Shown here: positions 47,595 to 57,064 of the stretch, in pieces
Numbering within the stretch: position 1 is the first letter of the stretch
Layout: each line of letters opens with the position of its first letter
Assembly (NCBI RefSeq): GCF_017349355.1
Contig: NZ_JAFMPM010000008.1
Location: 1,364,001-1,428,000, forward strand
DNA: 64,000 nucleotides
From: Thiothrix fructosivorans
GTDB taxonomy: Bacteria; Pseudomonadota; Gammaproteobacteria; Thiotrichales; Thiotrichaceae
Reading direction: 5' to 3'
Notes under the pieces: generated by a model
Seen by the model: only the letters and a program-made list of their open reading frames with translations
Databases searched by the model: none
What the model was told of the DNA's origin: nothing
Position numbers and translations under genes: made by a program

Positions 47595-49399
47595 GCGTTG
47601 TCACCTCCGTTTTGCAATGGGCGTTCTGTTTGAGCAGACCAGTTGACACAAATTTCCCCGAAACCGTGTTCAGGTAGATAGGGGGTATCTTTCCACGTTA
47701 CAGGCTGATCCTTTGCTTCTGTATGGGTAGGTAAACCTGTCCGCATCCATTGTTGAAGTTTCTCCAGACCTGCATTGGTTTCCACGGTTAGGACAAACAC
47801 ACTTCCGGCAACCGTCAACCATTCCGGGGCATAAGCATCCCGATTCTGGAAATGTCGGTGCTGATAGGCTCCACCCCGGCGTTTTTGTTGAGCAAAATGG
47901 CGTTGTAAGCTCAAGCCATTCCCTGCAACGTTTTCCCAATAAGCCGCATACAAGGAATGCAGGATACTGTCTGATTGCGTTCCATCTCTCCATTGATTCG
48001 CCAACACCTGTTCGAGATGTGCAGGCAACAAAAGGGCATCACTCATCAGTGTGACTATTGCTGTCTCACCGACTTGTGGTGTTGCTCCATGTGGTGTGGC
48101 AAATGCTTGCGGGTAAACGTCCACTTGTGCATAAGCTTTGGTTTTGCCTATACCGTCCAACCCTTGTTGCAAGCAAGCCACCAAGTTTTTCAGCACTTGC
48201 GGGCGGCGTTCATCAGCAACCAAGCTCAAATCAACATTGCCGTACCAAGCAAAATCATGCGGGTCAACACACTCCACACTAAATAGGCGACCTTCTTCAG
48301 CCGTACCACTGTCACGGGAAATTTCTGTCCTAACCAGTAGCAAACGTTCAGGGCTGGCTAGGCTGAGACCACAGTCTTCGCTTGCCTTACTCCATTGCGC
48401 ATCTTTCCAGTCTGGTTGGAAAGCAGGGATGTCTTGCCAGAGAAAATGTTGCGGGTTATCCAAACCCGACATATCCACCAGCTTATCTTGATAAAACGCA
48501 AGGCTCAACGGTAGCGGTGGTTGACGTGTTGCGGTTTTGGCAGGCAGGGCATGGCTAAAGACCAGTTGGTCAAAGCACAAAGCATCCTCTCGCGCTTGTT
48601 CGCTGGCATATTGGTTAGCGATGACCGCTTTGATCACATTGCCACTGATGAAATCGTCAGACACGACCCGGTTGCTGTCCGGTGTGCGCGGTTTACCAAT
48701 ACAGAAGGGGCGATCCAAGTGAAGGCTGATACCGAAGCGAACAGTATTTGCCGGTAATGAGAGGGGCGTTTTCTTTCCAGTCGCAGTCATTGATGCTGGT
48801 TTGAGTTCGGCTTTCAATAACCGACCATAACCAATACCTTTCAGACTTCCCATTGCCGGGATAAAGCTAAGCGTTTTGTTAATCCATTTCTCGAATCGTT
48901 GGCGTTCTTCCGGATCTTTGAACGTGGCGCGTAATTTTCCGCTAAATACGGGTTTAGTTCCTGTGGGGAAACAATCTTCAATCGTCTGCAACGCACCCGA
49001 TTCGACACTTCCCTGTTCACCCAATTGAATACGGGTGCGATGCCCACCTTGAAAATCCTTGTCTTGCAACAGCCAGAACAGATCAAAACGAACATTACCC
49101 CGCTGTGGTTCCATGTTGCTTTCACTGGATGCTTGCCCAAACCAGTCCAAACTGGCATTGAGCAGAGACTGACTTTTGTTCTCTGGCAAGGCTTCGACAA
49201 GCTGCCCCAAATAATCGCGGATATTTCCCCGAACCAGACTGCCATTGATAGCGGGTTGTTCACGGTAACGCTGCATAGCCGTGTCCACGCCAAGCCTGAG
49301 CGTACCAGACTGTTGTGACAGCAATGGCCCGGCAAATGTCAGGCGTAATTCGTACACAATGTTTTGGACAGGGTTTGTCTTGGGTTTTTTATTACTCAT
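47591..49399 (-). CDS. Cas7-Cas5-like fusion (Csx10-like C-terminus)
   Basis: 602 aa. Residues 1-210 are a RAMP with a Gly-rich GSLKGIGYGRLL. Residues 220-600 form a second RAMP with GLDGIGKTKAY and a C-terminal stretch (RRGGAYQHRHF ... GSVFVL) that recalls Csx10/Cas5 of type III-D. This domain pair resembles the Cas7-5-11 subunit of III-D variants, although I cannot see a Cas11 part. Translationally coupled to Cas10 and the double Cas7. Confidence 0.75.
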   Translation of the reverse strand: MSNKKPKTNPVQNIVYELRLTFAGPLLSQQSGTLRLGVDTAMQRYREQPAINGSLVRGNIRDYLGQLVEALPENKSQSLLNASLDWFGQASSESNMEPQRGNVRFDLFWLLQDKDFQGGHRTRIQLGEQGSVESGALQTIEDCFPTGTKPVFSGKLRATFKDPEERQRFEKWINKTLSFIPAMGSLKGIGYGRLLKAELKPASMTATGKKTPLSLPANTVRFGISLHLDRPFCIGKPRTPDSNRVVSDDFISGNVIKAVIANQYASEQAREDALCFDQLVFSHALPAKTATRQPPLPLSLAFYQDKLVDMSGLDNPQHFLWQDIPAFQPDWKDAQWSKASEDCGLSLASPERLLLVRTEISRDSGTAEEGRLFSVECVDPHDFAWYGNVDLSLVADERRPQVLKNLVACLQQGLDGIGKTKAYAQVDVYPQAFATPHGATPQVGETAIVTLMSDALLLPAHLEQVLANQWRDGTQSDSILHSLYAAYWENVAGNGLSLQRHFAQQKRRGGAYQHRHFQNRDAYAPEWLTVAGSVFVLTVETNAGLEKLQQWMRTGLPTHTEAKDQPVTWKDTPYLPEHGFGEICVNWSAQTERPLQNGGDNA

Positions 49400-51042
49400 G
49401 GCTTAGCCCCCTTGGCAGGTATTAGGTAGTCCCACAATTCCAATAAATGTAACCAGCACCAAGCGCGTTCTTTCGCCTCATCCATGTCCAAGGCAAACAA
49501 CTGTTCAATCATGACAGGAAGCTCTTGCTCGACGGTTGTCCTGTTTGCACCGTCCAAGGTACGCAGCATCTGGAACTCTGCCTGTTCCTGAAGACTGGCT
49601 TCTTGGATGGTTTCTTGCGTGGCATCACATAAGCCATTCCAATCCAGCGTTCCCTGTGGTTCGTTACTATTAAACGTGTCAACGATGCGGTAAAGCTGGC
49701 GAATCGGTAACATGCCATCCCCCAATAAACGGTGCAAACTGGCTTCGGCTACCTGCCAATTTGGAGCGGATGGGTGTCCTGCTGGGCGTGATTGCTGGAG
49801 AGCCGTACCGTAGCGCTTTCCAAAATAAGCATCCAGATCGTCACGGGTCGGGTAATCAACCGATTCCAGCACCAGATAATCCCAGCCATCTTTGTCCCGC
49901 CCGTACTTGTCCTTTACCCGTTCTGCCAATTTGCGGGCAAGGTTTTGGATAATACGTATCGGGGTTTTCGCTTTGCAGAATACAATTCCCGCTGCATGGG
50001 TGAATTGCTCTTGCTGCTGGTCATCCAGCTCCCATAAACGGGTATGTGTAAAGAACTGTTGCAAAAAGCTGGTTCCTAACCATGCGGGTAAGACAAACAG
50101 CATTTCATCGCCGCCCCAGAGTAATGTTTCCAGACGAATTGCGGGAAAGTTGCCACCACCGTCTTCTTCATCTTCACTGAAACGTGTCACTGCATCGGGT
50201 AATTTGCCGTCCAGCATTTTGGTTATGATGTCCTCCAAGAACTGGTTGCGCCAAGTCTGGATACAATCATCAAAGGCTTGCTGTGCGGCAATACCATCCT
50301 GTCCCGCACCAATCGCTTTTTGTAGGTAGCTGTCTTGACGTTTGCCGAAGCCATTCCCATCAATATAGATGACAGCCATTTTGCCATTGAGATTGCCGTA
50401 GGCTGGGTTTTCACAGAGTGTTTCAATATCAGGCACAAAACGGTACTTCGCCAGCCTGTTTTGCAAGTCATCGCTCAATCCATTGAGGTAATAACTCTGT
50501 TTCTGCTGCCGCCCGTATTCACGGCGTTGGAAAACGGACAGGGATAAGTGGCGTTTGGGCTTATCCAGCGTCGCTTGGACTTTGCGTTGTGTACGGTTAG
50601 CCGCAATACGGATACCTTCCAGTTCGCATGGCTCATCCCGGCTGGTGTGTTTGCCTTCAAATACATCAGGGGTAAGTGTCAAAGCGCGTAACTGGCGGAA
50701 ATGCAATTGCGCCCATAGCTGCCGTTTGGCTTGCAAGATGTCCCCAGCTTGACAATGTTCCACCAGAAAAGTCAGGTGGCGAAACTGCGGATGTGTCCGC
50801 AAGCTCTGCGTCACAGCTTCGGCAATACCCTCGATAGCTTTCGTTGAAGCCATTTTCAGGCAGAATAAGCCGGACGATGCCCCCGTGGAAACCGCTTCCA
50901 GATCAGCCGCAAACTCTTTTTGGATATGCGTGACCGCATCCTTATACAAAAAGCTGCTGCCACGAATCACACTGAGTTGGTCAGTGTCGTAGATATTGGC
51001 GTAAAGGTTGACCCCTTCCACCAACAGAAAATGATGCCCCAT
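49396..51042 (-). CDS. cas10: HD-less Cas10 with GGDE palm
   Basis: 548 aa, short for Cas10. Residues 1-100 look like a first palm-like domain (ANIYDTDQLSVIRGSSFL). Residues 222-325 are the catalytic palm, with YIDGNGFG (D228) and LLWGGDEMLFVLP (G310-E313). Canonical Cas10 has GGDD; here it is GGDE, with both acidic positions kept. No N-terminal HD nuclease is present. C-terminal 430-548 is helical. It likely makes cyclic or nucleotide-adduct second messengers on target binding. The neighbouring SLATT gene is the candidate responder. Confidence 0.82.
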   Translation of the reverse strand: MGHHFLLVEGVNLYANIYDTDQLSVIRGSSFLYKDAVTHIQKEFAADLEAVSTGASSGLFCLKMASTKAIEGIAEAVTQSLRTHPQFRHLTFLVEHCQAGDILQAKRQLWAQLHFRQLRALTLTPDVFEGKHTSRDEPCELEGIRIAANRTQRKVQATLDKPKRHLSLSVFQRREYGRQQKQSYYLNGLSDDLQNRLAKYRFVPDIETLCENPAYGNLNGKMAVIYIDGNGFGKRQDSYLQKAIGAGQDGIAAQQAFDDCIQTWRNQFLEDIITKMLDGKLPDAVTRFSEDEEDGGGNFPAIRLETLLWGGDEMLFVLPAWLGTSFLQQFFTHTRLWELDDQQQEQFTHAAGIVFCKAKTPIRIIQNLARKLAERVKDKYGRDKDGWDYLVLESVDYPTRDDLDAYFGKRYGTALQQSRPAGHPSAPNWQVAEASLHRLLGDGMLPIRQLYRIVDTFNSNEPQGTLDWNGLCDATQETIQEASLQEQAEFQMLRTLDGANRTTVEQELPVMIEQLFALDMDEAKERAWCWLHLLELWDYLIPAKGAKP

Positions 51043-51059
51043 AACGTTATCCTTACCGT

Positions 51060-51575
51060 TTATTGATCGACCGCGTGCCGATGTCGCCCTTCTTCAATGT
51101 CCTTACGTGCCAGTTCATACGCTTTACGCGGGATCACTGGCGCGGTTTGGTTCAGTTCGTCCTTTTTGACCGATAGCTCCAGCAAACGCTTTTTCAGTGC
51201 CTGCATGTCTTGCTCGGTGGTGCTGACCAGTTCGATTTCCCGGAAAATCCGCGCCGCGTTGCGCAAACTCAGGAACTGGTCGCCGTAAGATTTGTGGGTG
51301 GAAGCGTGGTCAGACGGCTTTAAAAAAGTCAGCGTTGCGGTCAGTACCGTGCCAATGGTAGCCAGAATGCCTGCCCAGAAAGCCTGATCGGCAAACGCTG
51401 TAGCACCCGCCAGTGCTGTGACCACCGCAGCGGGCAACCCCAATACCAGATTCCAGCTTTTCCAGTCTTCCGCTGCATTGAAATGCCCTTTGCAGGAATA
51501 GGTGCTGTCTTCCTCAATGCGTTGAATTTCCTGCACCATGTTGGGCAGTAATTCCCCCGTTTCAGCTTGTGGCAT
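51060..51575 (-). CDS. SLATT-domain two-TM membrane protein
   Basis: 171 aa from MPQAETGELL, chosen because it begins 10 bp after the cas6 stop and after a G-rich site. A helical N-terminus (EIQRIEEDSTYSCKGHFNAAEDWKSWN) leads to two TM helices (LVLGLPAAVVTALAGATAF and WAGILATIGTVLTATLTFL), then HKSYGDQFLSLRNAARIFREIEL and a charged helix. This is the SLATT pattern: small 2-TM proteins that act as pore-forming effectors in nucleotide-signalled immunity. It lies inside the operon between cas6 and cas10, 17 bp before cas10. Use as the effector of this type III system is inferred. Confidence 0.82.
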   Translation of the reverse strand: MPQAETGELLPNMVQEIQRIEEDSTYSCKGHFNAAEDWKSWNLVLGLPAAVVTALAGATAFADQAFWAGILATIGTVLTATLTFLKPSDHASTHKSYGDQFLSLRNAARIFREIELVSTTEQDMQALKKRLLELSVKKDELNQTAPVIPRKAYELARKDIEEGRHRHAVDQ

Positions 51576-51585
51576 GTAGCCCCCG

Positions 51586-52524
51586 TTATGTTTCCAGTAA
51601 AACCCGTTGTAACTCGTATCGCCCCAACCCCATATTGGTGCTCTTGCCCGTGTGCAACCATTGTCCAAGGTATAAGTATGGCCAAAAGTCAGCCAAGTTC
51701 CCGCCTTGTAGAAAAATATCGCCCAACCAGCCTTTCACCGGCTGTTCACGCTGTTGGCGCGAGGAATAACGCTGCCAGCCCCCTGACCAAACATTGGCTT
51801 TGTGGCGGATGTGGGCGGACTGATGTTTGAGTTCGCCAAAGTCCGCTTCCAGTGGTGAATTGGTGTAAAACTGGTGCAATAAGGAAACGCGCCGCACTAC
51901 ACCCATCAAAAAGCGTTCCACCGCAAAGCCCTCACCGTGGTCACCCATATTGGTTGGGGTAATGAAATGAATGCGGGCAGAAGTGGCGGGTTCGGGTATG
52001 GTGGGTGGTTCAAGCGGTGCAGCACGGAAGAAAATATCATCGGCGTAAATCACGCTGGCATTGCCACACACCGGCAATTGCACCACTTCTTGCAAAGCTG
52101 CCCGCCCATAGCCTTTGCCCAAACCGCCTTGCCCCGCCAATTGCATGGCTTCAATGATTGGGCGCACGTAATGGTTAGCGTGTGCCACCAACAACAGCTT
52201 GACGGAAAACCAGTCGCCGGGGTTGAGCCGCCGCGCTTGCTGGCGTTGCACCCGAAACACATACGGCACGGGAAAGGTAGAAATGGTTTTTAGAATACCG
52301 GCATCTTCACGCACTTCTGGCATTTGTGGCTCGAAAATCCGTGCATACAAACAATCATCCGTATGGACTTCTTGCCCGCAACAATGCAGGTGACGTAATG
52401 CATGACCAAATGCTCCGCGCCATAATGAGCCGGTAAATTCAGGGAAATCAATAGCATCCACTGCCCGAAACAAGAAGCGGTATTCAGCGAATGTTAGTCT
52501 GGAAGGGGAGGTTTCAACAGACAC
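51586..52524 (-). CDS. cas6: Stand-alone Cas6 crRNA endonuclease
   Basis: 312 aa. The C-terminal half carries the Cas6 signature WLGDIFLQGGNLADFWPYLYLGQWLHTGKSTNMGLGRY in broken form: Gly-rich loop HTGKSTNMGLGRY and the domain's HIRHKANVWSGGW segment. An N-terminal GSLWRGAFGHALR matches PF10040-type Cas6. First gene of the operon. A second Cas6 module is in the Cas6-RT-Cas1 fusion, so the two may serve the two different repeats in the island. Confidence 0.87.
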   Translation of the reverse strand: MSVETSPSRLTFAEYRFLFRAVDAIDFPEFTGSLWRGAFGHALRHLHCCGQEVHTDDCLYARIFEPQMPEVREDAGILKTISTFPVPYVFRVQRQQARRLNPGDWFSVKLLLVAHANHYVRPIIEAMQLAGQGGLGKGYGRAALQEVVQLPVCGNASVIYADDIFFRAAPLEPPTIPEPATSARIHFITPTNMGDHGEGFAVERFLMGVVRRVSLLHQFYTNSPLEADFGELKHQSAHIRHKANVWSGGWQRYSSRQQREQPVKGWLGDIFLQGGNLADFWPYLYLGQWLHTGKSTNMGLGRYELQRVLLET

Positions 52525-52871
52525 AAGTACAAGCCCAAAAAAAGATTTATGGGAGTGTAACTTATCTGGGCTGATGAATAAAGCAGCGACTTGTTGATGC
52601 CGAGCAGCGGATGTCGGTGTTTCTGGTTCATCGGTGTTGAATCCGAGGGCGGAACGGCTGTTTCATGTGGATAGCAAAGCGGTGATGGCATTGCTGGAGT
52701 TGTGGCTGAAACAAGGGGTTTGAACAGTTATCATAAAATCCACCTAAAACTACTTAAATATTGTTATTTTAAATAGTTTTCAACGTGAGGAGTTACCATT
52801 CATCGGTGATACCTAACGGTAAAAACACTTGCCACTAGACAAACATCCCGCTGCATCGCATCCTATCACGC
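52525..52871. other. Gap upstream of the cas operon
   Basis: 347 bp. It should contain the cas operon promoter on the minus strand. On the plus strand 52640-52723 reads NPRAERLFHVDSKAVMALLE...KQGV then TGA, the tail of a lost gene. From about 52800 it shares spaced blocks with the upstream flank of the first tnpB, so it holds the left end of the TnpB element. Confidence 0.45.
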
Positions 52872-54080
52872 ATGATCATCAGCCACAAAATCCGCCTTGA
52901 CCCCAACAACAAGCAAGCCACGTACTTGGCGAAAGCCGCCGGTACAGCGCGGTTTGCTTACAACTGGGCATTGGCAGAATGGCAAATCCAATACGCCACA
53001 TGGAAAGACGATAACAGCCAACCGAAACCCAACCAAATGAGCTTGCGCCGTCAATTAAACGCCATTAAACGCGAACAATTCCCGTGGATGCTGGAAGTCA
53101 CCAAAAACGCCCCGCAAATGGCGATCATCCAACTCGGTGCAGCTTTCAAGAACTTCTTTGCCGGACGTGCGAAATATCCGCAATTCAAAAAGAAAGGCAA
53201 AAGCCGCGACAGTTTCACCCTCACCAACGACCAGTTTGCCCTCGACGCTTGCCGCATCCGCATTCCCAACCTTGGGTTAGTACGGATGCGGGAAACGTTA
53301 CGCTTTTCCGGCAAAATCCTCTCTGCCACGATCTCCCGCACCGCTGACCAGTGGTTCGCCAGCATCACCGTGGATACGGATCAAACTCACCTCCCGCCTG
53401 CCGAAAACCAAGGCACGGTGGGGGTGGATTTGGGCGTATCCGCACTGGCAACCCTATCAACGTGGGAAAAAGTCGCAGGGGCGAAACCGCATAAAGCCTT
53501 ACTTTCCCGCCTGCAACGGCTCTCGCGCAGCCTGTCCCGCAAGGTCAAAGGCAGTGCCAACCGCCATAAAGCCAAAGTGAAACTGGCAAAACTTCACGCA
53601 CGTATTGCCAACATCCGCCAAGACAGTTTGCACCAGTTCACCACGGATTTGACCCGTCGCTTCCATACCATCGGCATTGAAGATTTGAATGTATCGGGTA
53701 TGGTGAAAAACCGTCATTTATCCCGTGCTATCAGTGATATGGGCTTTTTCGAGTTTCGCCGCCAACTGGAATACAAGGCAGAAATGCGCGGCGCGGTGGT
53801 CGTGGTGGCTAATCGGTTTTTTGCCTCCAGCAAAACCTGTTCTGCTGCTGGCTGTGGACACAAAGTGGACAAACTGCCGTTATCAGTACGTGAATGGACT
53901 TGCCCTGTTTGCGGCGCAGTCCATGATCGTGACGTAAACGCAGCTAAGAATTTAGAAGAATACGCCGTGAGTTACACGGGGTCTGCCTGTGGAGGGGAAG
54001 GCGCTGGTCTTGGGCGAAAGCCGAAGACGAAACCAGCCCCCGTGAAGCAGGAATTCAACACCATGACTACTTTTAATTAG
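52872..54080 (+). CDS. tnpB: TnpB (uninterrupted paralogue)
   Basis: 402 aa, about 93% alike by eye to the split copy at 31782. Catalytic D/E/D (GVDLGVSALA, GIEDLNVSGM, HDRDVNAAKN) and zinc ribbon are intact. The codons after GSACGG continue as EGAGLGRKPKTK, which fixes the intron borders in the other copy. Lies between the cas operon and an RT fragment and probably inserted there. No TnpA. Confidence 0.9.
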   Translation: MIISHKIRLDPNNKQATYLAKAAGTARFAYNWALAEWQIQYATWKDDNSQPKPNQMSLRRQLNAIKREQFPWMLEVTKNAPQMAIIQLGAAFKNFFAGRAKYPQFKKKGKSRDSFTLTNDQFALDACRIRIPNLGLVRMRETLRFSGKILSATISRTADQWFASITVDTDQTHLPPAENQGTVGVDLGVSALATLSTWEKVAGAKPHKALLSRLQRLSRSLSRKVKGSANRHKAKVKLAKLHARIANIRQDSLHQFTTDLTRRFHTIGIEDLNVSGMVKNRHLSRAISDMGFFEFRRQLEYKAEMRGAVVVVANRFFASSKTCSAAGCGHKVDKLPLSVREWTCPVCGAVHDRDVNAAKNLEEYAVSYTGSACGGEGAGLGRKPKTKPAPVKQEFNTMTTFN

Positions 54081-54092
54081 TTATAGGTAGAT

Positions 54093-54425
54093 TTGGGTAG
54101 GTTTGAAATAACGGCGCATCACACCAGCTTGCTGGGGAGTGATCGGGGTATTTCACAAGGGGCGATATTGTCGCCGCTGATGTGTAATTTGTACCTGCAT
54201 GATTTTGACATTGCACTGGAAAAGGCTAATATACCGTTTGTGAGGTATGCGGATGATTTTTTGCTGTTTACCTCCAGTAAAGTACAGGCAGAACAGGCAC
54301 TGGATTATGTGCGCAGCCTGTTGAAGAAGCTGGATTTGGAATTGAAAGATGAGAAAACCCGTGTGGTGCGTTCCAGCCCTGAAGTCGTGTTCCTTGGAGA
54401 GCGACTTCCTGTGCCGAAACGCTGA
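54093..54425 (+). pseudogene. C-terminal half of a reverse transcriptase (RT-Cas1/intron-like)
   Basis: 110 codons from a TTG. It has motif B (RGISQGAILSPL), motif C (VRYADDFLLF) and the following helix (EQALDYVRSLLKKLDLEL, EKTRVV) ending FLGERL. Motif A and fingers are missing upstream, where tnpB intervenes. The LYLHDFD...YADDFLLFTSS pattern resembles the RT of RT-Cas1 proteins. Probably the relic of a second adaptation gene that once served array 2. Confidence 0.75.
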
Positions 54426-54537
54426 AAAGCCCTACTGTTTTTATGGTCTTGTGAGGCTAAACGCAACTTACCTTTTTCATGGGGTCGCGAACACCTTCCA
54501 ACACACTGAATTCAAAAGGAAATTTTCAAACCTCAGG
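54426..54537 (+). promoter_or_regulatory. Possible leader of array 2
   Basis: 112 bp between the RT relic and the first repeat, AT-rich at its 3' end (CAAAAGGAAATTTTCAAAC). The array's degenerate repeat is at the opposite end, so the leader should be here. It may be shortened by the rearrangement that broke the RT gene. Confidence 0.45.
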
Positions 54538-57064
54538 GTTTAAGCGGTAGCCTGATTTAGAAGGCGTTAAGACTGTTTCTGCCCATCTTTTGCCCAATGA
54601 TGTCCGCGTTTAAGCGGTAGCCTGATTTAGAAGGCGTTAAGACAATATTCTGGCCAACAATAGTGGCATTCCATTTTTGTTTAAGCGGTAGCCTGATTTA
54701 GAAGGCGTTAAGACAATATTCTGGCCAACAATAGTGGCATTCCATTTTTGTTTAAGCGGTAGCCTGATTTAGAAGGCGTTAAGACGATGGTAACCAGCAT
54801 GCAAACGTTGGAGGGGGAGTTTAAGCGGTAGCCTGATTTAGAAGGCGTTAAGACGCGGCTGGTGGTTCTTCAGCAAAAGCTACACCAGGTTTAAGCGGTA
54901 GCCTGATTTAGAAGGCGTTAAGACTGGAATGTATTAGTCCAGTCCGCAGAATCCGCGGGTTTAAGCGGTAGCCTGATTTAGAAGGCGTTAAGACAGAACA
55001 TTCTGCAAATGCGGAAAAACTCATAGCTGTTTAAGCGGTAGCCTGATTTAGAAGGCGTTAAGACGGGGAATTTCGCAGTATTAGTCCAATCTGCCCCGTT
55101 TAAGCGGTAGCCTGATTTAGAAGGCGTTAAGACCAGCAAAAGCTGCAGTAGAAGTTAAAGTCAACGGTTTAAGCGGTAGCCTGATTTAGAAGGCGTTAAG
55201 ACTAGACCAGCAGACAGAAGTATGGACGCGGACAGGGTTTAAGCGGTAGCCTGATTTAGAAGGCGTTAAGACAAAATAGTCTCAACCGTTCCATCAATAG
55301 GTTGAGTTTAAGCGGTAGCCTGATTTAGAAGGCGTTAAGACCCAGCCAGTTTGGCTGATTTCTCTTCAGGTTTTTGTTTAAGCGGTAGCCTGATTTAGAA
55401 GGCGTTAAGACTCACGCGCCAGAACATCATCGCCTTCTAATTTGGTTTAAGCGGTAGCCTGATTTAGAAGGCGTTAAGACAAAACACTTTTTTTGTTCAT
55501 GACAATACTACCTTGTTTAAGCGGTAGCCTGATTTAGAAGGCGTTAAGACATCCAGACAGGACACTTCATCCTGTGTGTAGATCGTTTAAGCGGTAGCCT
55601 GATTTAGAAGGCGTTAAGACATATAAGGGTATTTTTTCATGAATTCTATCAGTTTAAGCGGTAGCCTGATTTAGAAGGCGTTAAGACAATTTCTTTCAGC
55701 TCTGGTTTTAACTTCAGAGCTGTTTAAGCGGTAGCCTGATTTAGAAGGCGTTAAGACTGCCCATTGCTGAGCATAAGCGACTGCCTTATTTGTTTAAGCG
55801 GTAGCCTGATTTAGAAGGCGTTAAGACAGAGAAATTGTCTCGTAGATAAGATCCTACGAGGTTTAAGCGGTAGCCTGATTTAGAAGGCGTTAAGACGCCT
55901 AACGGCATTACCATATATGCCGGATTTGCTGTTTAAGCGGTAGCCTGATTTAGAAGGCGTTAAGACAGAGAAATTGTCTCGTAGATAAGATCCTACGAGG
56001 TTTAAGCGGTAGCCTGATTTAGAAGGCGTTAAGACGCCTAACGGCATTACCATATATGCCGGATTTGCTGTTTAAGCGGTAGCCTGATTTAGAAGGCGTT
56101 AAGACGTTTACATTCTAGCCTTCCCCACTGGGGTTGGGCTGTTTAAGCGGTAGCCTGATTTAGAAGGCGTTAAGACCGGGTTCATCGGCTTGCCATTTGA
56201 AGCGGCTTGGTTTAAGCGGTAGCCTGATTTAGAAGGCGTTAAGACCACTACTATTTTGTATTAACTTACCTGTTGCGTTTAAGCGGTAGCCTGATTTAGA
56301 AGGCGTTAAGACTACAGTATAATCTGTATACAGCACTCCCCAAGGTTTAAGCGGTAGCCTGATTTAGAAGGCGTTAAGACTACAGTATAATCTGTATACA
56401 GCACTCCCCAAGGTTTAAGCGGTAGCCTGATTTAGAAGGCGTTAAGACGATGGAAAATAGTGCTACTACTAAGAGTAGCACTAGTTTAAGCGGTAGCCTG
56501 ATTTAGAAGGCGTTAAGACCCTAGTATGATTATCTTTTTCATACTTTGCTAATGTTTAAGCGGTAGCCTGATTTAGAAGGCGTTAAGACCCATTACGAAC
56601 GGAACCGGACAGTTCGAGAGATGGTTTAAGCGGTAGCCTGATTTAGAAGGCGTTAAGACACAGCAATACTCATACTAAAAAACCCCATATGGTTTAAGCG
56701 GTAGCCTGATTTAGAAGGCGTTAAGACAAGTTCCGATGGAACCTCTGGGGCTGCAGCAAAGGTTTAAGCGGTAGCCTGATTTAGAAGGCGTTAAGACAGC
56801 ACGCAATGGCTAGGCCTCTCAACCAGGTTTCCGTTTAAGCGGTAGCCTGATTTAGAAGGCGTTAAGACGCCCTCCTGGGGCATTTTGTTTTAAAAATTTT
56901 ACGTTTAAGCGGTAGCCTGATTTAGAAGGCGTTAAGACCTACCTTTTACGGTCACATAGTCAGTTTGGATTTGTTTAAGCGGTAGCCTGATTTAGAAGGC
57001 GTTAAGACGGACAATACCACCTGGAATAAATGGATTATTTGTTTAAGCGGTAGCCTGATTTAGA

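Noticed and set aside
52030-52060. A YADD string in the translated Cas6 (VIYADDIFF), which looks like an RT active site.
   Set aside because: The surrounding protein is Cas6 throughout, without any RT motif A or B. The match is coincidental and does not supply the missing RT half.
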